Source of the DNA: Bacillus sp. MM2020_4
GTDB taxonomy: Bacteria; Bacillota; Bacilli; Bacillales; Cytobacillaceae
Direction of reading: 5' to 3'
Length of the DNA stretch: 42,112 nt
Assembly: GCF_011250555.1 (NCBI RefSeq)
Contig: NZ_JAANMZ010000041.1
Span: forward strand, 1-42,112
Shown here: one piece after another, positions 25,560 through 33,374 of the stretch
Position numbering within the stretch: the first letter of the stretch is position 1
Layout of the letters: each line of letters begins with the position of its first letter
Position numbers and translations under genes: made by a program
Notes under the pieces: model-generated
Databases searched by the model: none
What the model was told of the DNA's origin: nothing
What the model saw: only the letters and a program-made list of their open reading frames with translations

Positions 25560-26762
25560 TTAAGCGTTTCTTTTCTGCATCGACAAGCTTTTAAGACCTT
25601 TGCCTTTCCAATATGCCGCTCCCATCGCCACTAACAATAAAACACCTGTTACGAGAAAGACCATCTGCACCGGAAAAATCCCGCCTATGAAGCCGCCAAT
25701 CATCGGTCCTGTCATCCCGCCAATCTGATTAGCGGTTTGGCTTAATCCGAATGCTCGACCGCGGAATTCCTCGGCTGTTGACTTCACGACAAGACCATTT
25801 AATGCTGGATAGACCGCACAGAAAAAGACACCAAAGACAAAACGGATAATGGAAAATCCGATGATTTCACTGAACAGAATCTGTGCCAGCGTGCCGAGAC
25901 CGCCGCCAAGCAGCCCGACCACAAGTACGCGATGAAATCCGACTTTATCAGCCCATCTCCCCCAGACAGGAGCAAATAACGCACTGGCAATCCCCGGAAG
26001 TGAAAATACAATACCGGCTAACAGTGAAGCCTTATCAACTGAGCCGCCCAATTTAACAATATACAAGGGTAGAACCGGCTCAATCGTCATGATCGATCCT
26101 GCCGTAACAACTGTTAAGATCAGCACTAGCATAAATGGCCGATTGCTCCACGCTTCTTTTATATCATTTTTTACAGAACCACGCTTTTTGCTTGGGGTAA
26201 AGTTCTCCTCCGTTACCCAAAAAATGACCAAAATTGTCGAAATCAAAGTAAAGATTCCCGCGCTGCCAAAAGCCCAGCGGTTTCCGACCAAATGTGCAAT
26301 TCCTCCGCCAAGCAGCGGTCCAAGAATCCCGCCAGATGCAGATGCAGTCGAAATCATCGACAGTGCATACCCGATCCTTTTACCGGGTGTATTCGTCCCA
26401 ATTAAAGCAATCGACCCAGGAATAAATCCGGTTAATAGCCCTTGCGCAATCCGTAAGGACAATAACTGATAGGGATTTGTCACAAATGCGGTCAAACTAT
26501 AGATGATAAAAAGACAAAATCCCGCCCGGATAATCATCGGCTTTCGTCCATATTTATCGGCTACGCTCCCCCAGAACGGCGAAGCGATCGCTCCCGCAAA
26601 GAAAGCTGCGCTAAATAATAATCCTGCCCACATTTCAATATGTTCATGGACGCCGATTTGTGGAAGAAAGATCGGTAAAAAGGGGATAACCATCGAAAAG
26701 CTTGCCGATGTAAAAAAGACACCAATCCATAAAACCCATAAATTACGTTTCCAGCCTTGCAT
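25560..26762 (-). CDS. MFS multidrug efflux transporter (MdtG/TetA-like)
   Basis: About 400 residues with 12 helices. It has the DHA1 motif A in loop 2-3 (GSVADKYGRKPMI), motif C in helix 5 (SGGILGPLLGG) and a degenerate motif A in loop 8-9 (WGRWADKVG). This is the drug:proton antiporter family; the best general fit is MdtG/TetA-like efflux. ATG 26762 follows GGGAG at 8 bp; an ATG at 26777 following AGGAT is possible. Two TTGTGA half-sites flank position 26808-26830 in opposite orientation. Substrate unknown. Confidence 0.85.
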   Translation of the reverse strand: MQGWKRNLWVLWIGVFFTSASFSMVIPFLPIFLPQIGVHEHIEMWAGLLFSAAFFAGAIASPFWGSVADKYGRKPMIIRAGFCLFIIYSLTAFVTNPYQLLSLRIAQGLLTGFIPGSIALIGTNTPGKRIGYALSMISTASASGGILGPLLGGGIAHLVGNRWAFGSAGIFTLISTILVIFWVTEENFTPSKKRGSVKNDIKEAWSNRPFMLVLILTVVTAGSIMTIEPVLPLYIVKLGGSVDKASLLAGIVFSLPGIASALFAPVWGRWADKVGFHRVLVVGLLGGGLGTLAQILFSEIIGFSIIRFVFGVFFCAVYPALNGLVVKSTAEEFRGRAFGLSQTANQIGGMTGPMIGGFIGGIFPVQMVFLVTGVLLLVAMGAAYWKGKGLKSLSMQKRNA

Positions 26763-26985
26763 GCCAATCGCTCCCATTAGTATCCTAATAATTTCCCCCT
26801 AACTTTATCACAAAATTGAAAATTGTGAACGTTTAGTGACCCGAAATAATAGTAAACTCTCTAAAATCTTCTTAAAAGGGGTATTTTCATTAAATTTGTT
26901 CAAATTAATTCGCGGTAAATTTCGTATTTCTAAAATTTCCTTTCCTTTATCAGAAATTCATTATTCATTTCACTACTTGTCCCAC

Positions 26986-27069
26986 TCTATGAGCGAATTT
27001 CGGAGTTCTATGAGCGAATCTTATGTTTCAATGAGCGAATTTCGGGGTTCAATGAGCGAATTTAAAACT
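26986..27069. repeat. 21-bp-period repeat cluster (ATGAGCGAAT type)
   Basis: Four 21-bp units start at 26986, 27007, 27028 and 27049. Each has core TCWATGAGCGAAT and a variable tail (ttcggagt, cttatgtt, ttcggggt, ttaaaact). It lies in the 26763-27269 gap, whose other content is a GGTGTCAGGCACC motif at 27118-27130 and a TTGTGA-type site at 27156-27173. Read as protein it gives repeated MSEF, but no gene is supported. Confidence 0.85.
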
Positions 27070-27155
27070 TTCTTATCTCCCGAGCCAATTTTCGCTAATA
27101 TCCAACAATATCCAATTGGTGTCAGGCACCACCACGCGAATTAAATAACTGAAAA

Positions 27156-27173
27156 TTGTGATAAATTTAACAG
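27156..27173. promoter_or_regulatory. possible Rex/FNR-type site upstream of oxidoreductase operon
   Basis: TTGTGATAAATTTAACAG matches 11 of 14 fixed positions of the Rex box TTGTGAANNNNTTCACAA and has one good FNR half-site TGTGA. It is about 100 bp before the first gene. Weak without other support. Confidence 0.3.
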
Positions 27174-27269
27174 TAATTCCCTTCTATCTCTTGTATGATT
27201 TTTAAGACATAGCTCTTTTCTCCACCATCACAGAAGAAAAGGTTGATTTTAAATAAGGGGGGTTCGTTT

Positions 27270-27788
27270 ATGTATCAACAAGCAGCCTGGATCATTACGA
27301 TACTGCTAAGCATGTTTGTCATTTTTCTCTTCCTCTATGTCTTATCCCAATCTAGAAAGAAAGCCGATTATGCCAAGGTTCAGAAAAAATGGTATTTCAT
27401 TCGCAAGGTCTGGTTCCTCATTTTATTTACCACCCTGTTAACCGCCAGTTATTTTACCTTAAAAGACTTGCCTTTTGAACGAGTGGAAGCAAAAGGAACA
27501 CCGATTGATGTCGAGGTAACGGCCATGCAATTTGGATTTGAAGTTTCTGAAGATGTGTTTAAGGTGGGAGATTATATCGCCTTTCATGTTACAAGTAAGG
27601 ACGTCAATCACGGCTTCGGTTTATACGATGAAACCATGAATATTGTTGCGCAAACTCAAGCAATGCCTAAATATACAAACACGGTGTACTATCAATTTAC
27701 GAAGCCGGGAACCTACACAATTTTATGTATGGAATATTGCGGCATGGCCCATCACTTAATGAAACGGGAAATCACCGTCAACAAATAA
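27270..27788 (+). CDS. heme-copper oxidase subunit II with CuA site
   Basis: 172 residues: two N-terminal helices (about 7-26 and 47-63) and a cupredoxin domain (about 75-172). All CuA ligands are visible: His114 in DVNHGF, then Cys153, Cys157, His161 and Met164 in CMEYCGMAHHLM. It accepts electrons from cytochrome c or quinol at the outer face and passes them to subunit I. The ATG at 27270 has AAGGGGGG 7 bp upstream; an upstream in-frame start is unsupported. First gene of a four-gene operon. Confidence 0.9.
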   Translation: MYQQAAWIITILLSMFVIFLFLYVLSQSRKKADYAKVQKKWYFIRKVWFLILFTTLLTASYFTLKDLPFERVEAKGTPIDVEVTAMQFGFEVSEDVFKVGDYIAFHVTSKDVNHGFGLYDETMNIVAQTQAMPKYTNTVYYQFTKPGTYTILCMEYCGMAHHLMKREITVNK

Positions 27789-27808
27789 TCGGAGGGAGTG
27801 ATTAAAGG

Positions 27809-29293
27809 ATGCACACTTTACGAGTTTCAATAGATTTGAAAACAAAGAAAAGCGTCATTTTTCCACTAGTCTTAAGTGGGGCATTGTTATTACTAATGAT
27901 GATCGTGGGGGTACTCATGCTCCTGGCTCAAGGAAAGTTGATTGCGTTAGATCCAAGGATGTTCTATAAAATTATGACGTTGCACGGAACAGGAATGATT
28001 GGAACTGCAGCCCTGGCCGTATCCTGCATTATGTGGTATTTCCTTAGTCAATATGTTTCACTTAAAAGATCGGTATTTTATGTAAATCTCATTTTTTTCA
28101 TTGTGGGTGTGGCGATGGTATTAGTAGCAATATTTGCCTATGATTTCGCAGGAGGCTGGACATTTCTTTATCCCCTACCGAGCATTTCAGGGGGAATGTG
28201 GGGAAAAACGGCTGCTGCCCTCTATTTAGGGGGAATGCTGGTGATTGGCAGCGGATTTTTAATTTTATTTTTAGAAGCTGCACGTGCCATGATTAAACAA
28301 TATGGCAGTTTTGCGGCAACACTTGGCTGGCCACAAATTTTAGGTCTAAAAAAGGGCTTTGGTCCGCCAACGACTGTCGTTGCCAGCACTATGGTTTGTA
28401 TTGTTGACATTACAGCGATTATCGCAGGGGCTGCCATCCTGTTAATAAGCCTTATCAACCTCTATGCACCAGGCTTTACAATTGATCCCCTCCTAGCCAA
28501 AAACTTGACCTACGGATTTGGCCATGTCCTTGCAAACTCCACCATATATATGGCCGTGATCGTTGTCTATGAATTGCTCCCTAGATATACCGGAAGACCG
28601 TGGAAATCCAATAAGATTTTTCTAATCGCTTGGAATATATCAACCATTTTCACCCTGATTATCTATCCTCATCACTTGTTGATGGACTTTGTCATGCCAA
28701 AATGGATGCTAATTATGGGGCAGGTTCTTTCCTATTTAAATGGAATACCGGTTCTAGTTATCACTGCTTATGGGGCATTGATGATCATCTATCGTTCCGG
28801 CATTAAATGGGATGTGGCCTCGGGCTTCTTATACCTATCAATGTTTGGCTGGGTCATTGGGGTTATTCCAGCGATTGTCGATGCCACCATTGTCATTAAT
28901 CATGTGATGCACAACACCAAATGGGTTCCAGGACATTTCCATATGTACATGGGGATTGGAGTATGTTCCATGCTTATTGGGTTCATGTATTACCTGACCA
29001 AAGTGGAGGGCGGACGGAGCGATAGTAAAATGGACTTTCTCACCTTATGGTTGTTTGTCCTAACGTTCCTTGGGTTGACAGGCTCCTTTTTATTTTCGGG
29101 AGCGGATAGTACCCCAAGGCGCTGGGCTGAACATCTTCCGGAATGGATCCCGGCTGATGTTATGGCCGCATTCTCTGGGATGGCAGTAACCCTTATCTTC
29201 CTGCTATTTATCGTCCGTTTCATTAACTATTCCAGCAAAATTGGCACGAATAAGGACCACACAGATAATATTGGAACCCCAACACATGGCTAA
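27809..29293 (+). CDS. heme-copper oxidoreductase catalytic subunit I, non-canonical active site
   Basis: 494 residues, about 12 helices. Ligands visible: His59 (TLHGTGM, low-spin heme), His239 (GFGHVLANSTIY, CuB), His288-His289 (YPHHLLMDF, CuB), His376 and His378 (PGHFHM, hemes). In oxygen-reducing A/B types a Tyr sits at His+4 (HPxVY); here that position is Asn243, with a Tyr only at +8. The helix-VII Tyr of cbb3 oxidases (HHLHY) is also absent. Loss of this Tyr is known for nitric-oxide reductases, including the CuA-type enzymes of Bacillus azotoformans. The enzyme is thus either a divergent oxidase or a NO reductase. It starts after a GGAGGGAG site 21 bp behind subunit II. Confidence 0.85.
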   Translation: MHTLRVSIDLKTKKSVIFPLVLSGALLLLMMIVGVLMLLAQGKLIALDPRMFYKIMTLHGTGMIGTAALAVSCIMWYFLSQYVSLKRSVFYVNLIFFIVGVAMVLVAIFAYDFAGGWTFLYPLPSISGGMWGKTAAALYLGGMLVIGSGFLILFLEAARAMIKQYGSFAATLGWPQILGLKKGFGPPTTVVASTMVCIVDITAIIAGAAILLISLINLYAPGFTIDPLLAKNLTYGFGHVLANSTIYMAVIVVYELLPRYTGRPWKSNKIFLIAWNISTIFTLIIYPHHLLMDFVMPKWMLIMGQVLSYLNGIPVLVITAYGALMIIYRSGIKWDVASGFLYLSMFGWVIGVIPAIVDATIVINHVMHNTKWVPGHFHMYMGIGVCSMLIGFMYYLTKVEGGRSDSKMDFLTLWLFVLTFLGLTGSFLFSGADSTPRRWAEHLPEWIPADVMAAFSGMAVTLIFLLFIVRFINYSSKIGTNKDHTDNIGTPTHG

Positions 29294-29897
29294 GAAAAGT
29301 ATTTTTCTTCTAATGGCAATACCGGTGTTTGGGATCATGCTCTTATTCTTTTCTACCGATCATTTCCAGGCTTTGACGGCTGAACAAGCGCGTCGGGTCA
29401 ATGTCTTACAAAATAGCCCAGTAGTTCCGGATGTGATACTCGAAGATAGTAAGGGTGAAAAATTCACCTTTTCTGACTACCGTGGTCAATATATTTTAGT
29501 TACTTACATTTATGCAACTTGCGGTGACGTCTGTCCATTAGTAGAAAAGAATTTTAATAAAATATACACACAGCTGCCCCCAAAAATTTTAGAAAAAAAA
29601 ATACAGTTACTAAGCATCAGCTTTGATCCTGCACAAGATACACCTGAGATGCTTGAACATCATCGAGAAATGTATGAAGCAGACGGTGTCTATTGGAAAA
29701 TGGCGCGTGTTCCTAACCAAAAAGAGCTGGATTTATTATTAGAACAGTCAGGAGTAATTGTCCTTCCCATTGAGAACGGTTTTGAGCATAATGCCGCTTT
29801 TTATTTAATCAATCCTGAAGGTCAATTTATACGAATATTCAACTTTGACTCTCCCAATGAAGTGGTCAAAGAATTGAGGGAGATTATCTCTTTTTGA
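29286..29897 (+). CDS. SCO1/SenC family copper-delivery protein
   Basis: 203 residues: an N-terminal anchor helix (about 5-23), then a thioredoxin-fold domain with the copper-binding CxxxC (Cys79 and Cys83 in TCGDVCP) and distal His168 (FEHNAAF). SCO proteins insert copper into the CuA site, here of the subunit II two genes upstream. The ATG at 29286 overlaps the end of subunit I by 8 bp, so translation is coupled. A longer frame from 29241 lies inside subunit I and was not used. Confidence 0.88.
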   Translation: MAKKSIFLLMAIPVFGIMLLFFSTDHFQALTAEQARRVNVLQNSPVVPDVILEDSKGEKFTFSDYRGQYILVTYIYATCGDVCPLVEKNFNKIYTQLPPKILEKKIQLLSISFDPAQDTPEMLEHHREMYEADGVYWKMARVPNQKELDLLLEQSGVIVLPIENGFEHNAAFYLINPEGQFIRIFNFDSPNEVVKELREIISF

Positions 29898-29910
29898 GGA
29901 GGGGGGCAGA

Positions 29911-30459
29911 ATGAAAAGGAACATCCTCATTGGCCTTGGTTTAGTAGCAATCCTAAGCATCCCGCAGGTTAGAACAAGTCTTGTGGATACCATGATTGGG
30001 CAGATGATCATTCAAATTCCTTTGTTAGCATTAGCCGGTTATTTTCTTGGGAGCGGATTTAGAAAGGACGATTCCGAATATAACAGCCTGGGTATACCTG
30101 GTCTCCTAATAGTACTATTCGCAAGCATCTATTGGCTTTTACCGCGTTCCCTTGATGCTGCCTTAAATAGCAGCGTGTTTGAAATACTAAAATATGTGAC
30201 GGTTCCTTTATTAATCGGCCTCCCCCTTGCATGGAGCTGGGGGAAATTGCCTGGAACAGTCAAAGGGGTCGTCTGGGCAAACGTTATTTCCATGCTTTTT
30301 GTCATGGGCTGGCTTTACGCCAACGCCCCCATTCGCCTTTGTAATAATTATTTAATTGGGCAGCAAAACCAACTAGGAGCGACCCTTATGGTGTTGTCAC
30401 TGTTATGTCTATTGGCGTTTTTTTGCAAAGTATTTTTCATTGGAATCAAGAGCGAATAG
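29911..30459 (+). CDS. membrane protein of heme-copper operon, unknown function
   Basis: 182 residues with about five helices (roughly 3-20, 27-45, 59-75, 90-135 in two, 148-178), very hydrophobic, with one polar stretch GSGFRKDDSEYNS. No family recognised. It has a strong Shine-Dalgarno (GAGGAGGGGGG) and follows SCO after 13 bp; a terminator comes directly behind, so it closes the operon. It may help assemble the enzyme or be an extra subunit, by context only. Confidence 0.75.
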   Translation: MKRNILIGLGLVAILSIPQVRTSLVDTMIGQMIIQIPLLALAGYFLGSGFRKDDSEYNSLGIPGLLIVLFASIYWLLPRSLDAALNSSVFEILKYVTVPLLIGLPLAWSWGKLPGTVKGVVWANVISMLFVMGWLYANAPIRLCNNYLIGQQNQLGATLMVLSLLCLLAFFCKVFFIGIKSE

Positions 30460-30489
30460 CGGTTGGGACTGTTCGCTCTTTTTGTTTTT
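30448..30489 (+). terminator. terminator of heme-copper operon
   Basis: 9-bp stem AAGAGCGAA/TTCGCTCTT with 15-nt loop followed by a T-run; the stem overlaps the last codons of the 182-aa gene. Confidence 0.85.
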
Positions 30490-30659
30490 AAAAAAACTCT
30501 GAAACAACAACAATTTAACAAGTCGCCACTACAGAAATTCTAATTGGAAATTTCAAATAAATTAACTATTATTTGTAAAAAAAATCTATATAATAAGATT
30601 AAGGTAGGGGCACTATAGTGCTCCATTTTTATTTTTAAAAAGATGGAGGGGAACATTCC

Positions 30660-31130
30660 ATGTCTAATGAGAATGAAGTTGTAGTAGAGAATGGTAAACA
30701 CAAGGATCCAAAAGTGAAAGTCACAAGGAAAGAAGGAGAACCGACTCCAGCTTTCATAGGGGCTTCCTGGGCAGCGCTATTAGTAGGGGTTGCGGCATAT
30801 CTCATAGGTTTGTTTAACGCATCGATGCAATTAAATGAAAAAGGGTATTACTTTGCTGTTTTAGTATTCGGACTTTATGCAGCAGTATCTTTACAAAAAG
30901 CAGTAAGAGATAAAGATGAGGGGATACCAGTAACCACTATTTATTATGGGATTAGTTGGTTTGCGCTTATTGTATCTATTTCATTAATGGGTATCGGCTT
31001 ATTCAATGCAGGAAGTATTGATTTAAGTGAAAAGGGATTTTATGGGATGTCATTTATTCTAAGTATCTTCGCATCCATAACCGTTCAAAAGAATATACGA
31101 GATACCCAGAGGGCAAGAGAAAGAGATTAA
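30660..31130 (+). CDS. YiaA/YiaB-family membrane protein
   Basis: 156 residues: a polar N-terminus (about 1-30) and four helices arranged as two YiaAB two-helix repeats. Each repeat reads [18 protein letters not shown]...KGYYF...QKAVRD and [18 protein letters not shown]...KGFYG...QKNIRD, so the repeats are clearly homologous. Function of the family is unknown; inner-membrane location. A GGAGGGG site precedes the ATG. A 12-bp palindrome GCACTATAGTGC at 30610-30621 lies in its leader. Monocistronic. Confidence 0.8.
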   Translation: MSNENEVVVENGKHKDPKVKVTRKEGEPTPAFIGASWAALLVGVAAYLIGLFNASMQLNEKGYYFAVLVFGLYAAVSLQKAVRDKDEGIPVTTIYYGISWFALIVSISLMGIGLFNAGSIDLSEKGFYGMSFILSIFASITVQKNIRDTQRARERD

Positions 31131-31602
31131 TTGATTATCCGATTATTTGAGGGACTGCAGGCATGCATCTTTCTCCCTCGACAACTGTAATAAAAAGACC
31201 ACATTGAAAAAGGTCAACCAGCTATCAGCTATCTGGCTAACCTCATTAGAGTGCTTCTATTGGACATTTCCATCTGGATTCCTGGAGTTTTGTCCTTTAG
31301 ATTGCTTCTATTGTTTGAAGTATACACAATCTAAAAATGGCACACAATTATTCCTACTATTTTCGTTGTTGGTTTTTAAATATTAACCGATGAGTAACAT
31401 CTAATTCATATTTTATTAATAATTACGAGCTATAGTAAATTGTAGTGGGGATAGCATGCGTGGCTATCATGGTATTTGGCGAAGGCGGAGCCAGTACTAG
31501 TTAATTTACATTGGGTTTGGAAATAAATTATCTTTTTAGAAATATTGTTTAACTTCAAGCAAATCATCTGGTAAAATCATCTAAAAGTGAGGAGGATTTT
31601 CC

Positions 31603-32619
31603 ATGATTACGTATCCACATTTAAAAGAAGGCGCCTCAATAGGGGTAACAGCACCTTCATCTGGTATACCTGCTGAATTACATCAACTGGTTACAAATTC
31701 TTGCACCAGGCTGGAACGAAGTGGTTTTCGAATGACCTGTGGTGAGACTGTTTGGACGCAAAACAAGGCAAAATCGGCATCTGCTATAAAACGTGCAACC
31801 GAATTTAATACGCTTATGGCTGACAGCGAAATCGACATCCTTATTCCCCCATGGGGCGGCGAATTGTTAATTGAAATCCTCGAATATATCGACTATGAAA
31901 ATATTAAAAACAAGTGGATATTAGGGTACTCCGACATTAGCGGCTTGCTCTTATCGATCACATTGAAGACAGGAATCGCAACTGCTCACGGAACGAATTT
32001 AATTGATTTACGAGGAGAATTTTCCGATGAAACCACCGCCATGTGGCAGACAGTCTTATCGACAAAAACAGGCGAATCAGTCCTACAGCGGTCCTCTGAA
32101 CTGTTTCAGAAAGAATGGCAGCATGATCATCCCTCTCCCTGCGTTTTTCACTTAACTGAAAAAACCAGTTGGAAAACTGTCTCGAATCACAATGTCAAAA
32201 TTCAAGGCCGCTTACTTGGCGGGTGTATTGATATGATTAGACATTTGATCGGCACACCATTCGGTGATGTTCAAAGCTTTAGAGGAAAATATATAAATGG
32301 GGATCCAGTTATTTGGTATTTAGAGAACTGTGAATTAAATACCACTGACCTTCGAAGATCATTGGTGCAAATGAAATTAGCTGGCTGGTTTGACCATTGC
32401 TCCGGTCTAATGTTTGGCCGAAGCCCCGCGAATACGCCCGTCGAAAACTATACGGCTGTAAATGTTTATCAAGACCTTACTGCTGAACTCGATATCCCGA
32501 TTATTTATGATATTGATTGCGGCCATGTTCCACCACAGATTACATTTATCAATGGGGCTCATGCAGAAGTTGAAGTCGCAGATGGAAAAGGAACCATTGT
32601 ACAATACTTTCGCCCATAA
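31603..32619 (+). CDS. S66 family peptidase, MccF-like (LD-carboxypeptidase superfamily)
   Basis: 338 residues. The Ser-Glu-His triad of S66 is visible: Ser110 in GYSDIS, Glu241 in WYLENCEL and His308 in DCGHVPP. Length and LEN/GHVPPQ spacing are closer to MccF/YocD-type members than to cell-wall LdcA. MccF-type enzymes cleave the acyl-sulfamoyl-adenylate of microcin C-like toxins, giving immunity, and LdcA trims tetrapeptides from muropeptides; the sequence alone does not decide between them. Excellent Shine-Dalgarno (GAGGAGG). Monocistronic; the preceding 472-bp gap has no clear gene (see findings). Confidence 0.85.
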   Translation: MITYPHLKEGASIGVTAPSSGIPAELHQLVTNSCTRLERSGFRMTCGETVWTQNKAKSASAIKRATEFNTLMADSEIDILIPPWGGELLIEILEYIDYENIKNKWILGYSDISGLLLSITLKTGIATAHGTNLIDLRGEFSDETTAMWQTVLSTKTGESVLQRSSELFQKEWQHDHPSPCVFHLTEKTSWKTVSNHNVKIQGRLLGGCIDMIRHLIGTPFGDVQSFRGKYINGDPVIWYLENCELNTTDLRRSLVQMKLAGWFDHCSGLMFGRSPANTPVENYTAVNVYQDLTAELDIPIIYDIDCGHVPPQITFINGAHAEVEVADGKGTIVQYFRP

Positions 32620-32687
32620 TGACTATTTTTCATCATTTTGGTTTTTTTGACATATTCTAAGGACAGACAATCATTAGGAGGATCACC

Positions 32688-33158
32688 ATGTTTTTATCCT
32701 ATCCTATTTTAGCGGCACTTTTGGGGATGTTGTTTGCTCAATTTGTAAAAATTCCCATCCACTATATCACGTCAAGAGAACTAAAATGGAATCTGATGGT
32801 TAGTACGGGCGGAATGCCTAGTTCACATACAGCAACCATTATTTCTTTGACTACAGCTATTGGGTTAACATCAGGATTTCAATCAAACGAGTTTGCCATT
32901 TGCGTGGTCGTATCGATGATTGTTATGCATGATGCCACAGGTGTCCGAAGGCATGCCGGATACCATGCTGAGGTGTTAAATACTTTGTTAGCTGATTGGA
33001 ATCGTCTGATTGAAACATTAAAAAATCCGAATTTAAAGAAGACTGAATCCAGAGAAAAGCTGAAAGAACTATTGGGACATCAACCTGCAGAGGTTTTCTT
33101 CGGAGTGATTACAGGAATTATTGTTGGTGTTCTCACCTACCTAGCGTATCCATTTTAA
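32688..33158 (+). CDS. yuiD: divergent PAP2 family protein YuiD
   Basis: 156 residues with about four helices. The hallmark MPSSHT (TGGMPSSHTATII) and later H in VRRHAGYHAEVLN fit the DUF212/PAP2-divergent family, represented by B. subtilis YuiD. These proteins resemble acid phosphatase/vanadium haloperoxidase membranes but substrates are uncertain. AGGAGGATCACC precedes the ATG. It shares a bidirectional terminator with the convergent germination operon. Confidence 0.88.
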   Translation: MFLSYPILAALLGMLFAQFVKIPIHYITSRELKWNLMVSTGGMPSSHTATIISLTTAIGLTSGFQSNEFAICVVVSMIVMHDATGVRRHAGYHAEVLNTLLADWNRLIETLKNPNLKKTESREKLKELLGHQPAEVFFGVITGIIVGVLTYLAYPF

Positions 33159-33162
33159 TATG

Positions 33163-33191
33163 AAAAGGCGCACAAATCCTGTACGCCTTTT
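33163..33191. terminator. bidirectional terminator between yuiD and germination operon
   Basis: AAAAGGCG/CGCCTTTT stem extended by AC/GT with one mismatch and 7-nt loop; A4/T4 ends serve both directions. It lies 5 bp after yuiD and 24 bp before the D-gene stop. Confidence 0.75.
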
Positions 33192-33214
33192 GCCAGCTAG
33201 AAGTCCTTTTGTTC

Positions 33215-33373
33215 TTATTTTAAAATCGAAAAAAATGGAAGAATAAGAATAGCAATGGTAAGAATAAAAACGGCTGCCGCTCCAAATTTTTGTTTCTCCT
33301 TCCACAAAGTAACGGCAAAACCTGCGGTATAAATAGCAATGATAATCAGCACAATGACAGTGATTATCTTCAA
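33215..33373 (-). CDS. GerXD-type small two-helix protein of germinant receptor operon
   Basis: 52 residues read from a TTG at 33373 with an AGGCGGGG-AAGTAGG Shine-Dalgarno region upstream. The peptide is almost wholly two hydrophobic helices (MKIITVIVLIIIAIYTAGFA... and AAVFILTIAILILPFF) joined by KEKQKFG. The gerC stop (TAG) is one base before the TTG, so translation is coupled. Many Bacillus ger operons have a small 2TM D gene that modulates germination; position and size fit. It is shorter than usual D proteins (about 55-80). Confidence 0.7.
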   Translation of the reverse strand: MKIITVIVLIIIAIYTAGFAVTLWKEKQKFGAAAVFILTIAILILPFFSILK

Positions 33374-33374
33374 C

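Noticed and set aside
26836..27144. Plus-strand 102-aa frame with repeated MSEF
   Set aside because: Also a by-product of the 21-bp repeat cluster; no Shine-Dalgarno and low-complexity composition.
31147..31386. 79-aa frame downstream of the YiaAB gene
   Set aside because: Cys/Phe-rich, no ribosome site, and it includes the 17-bp direct repeat, so it looks non-coding.
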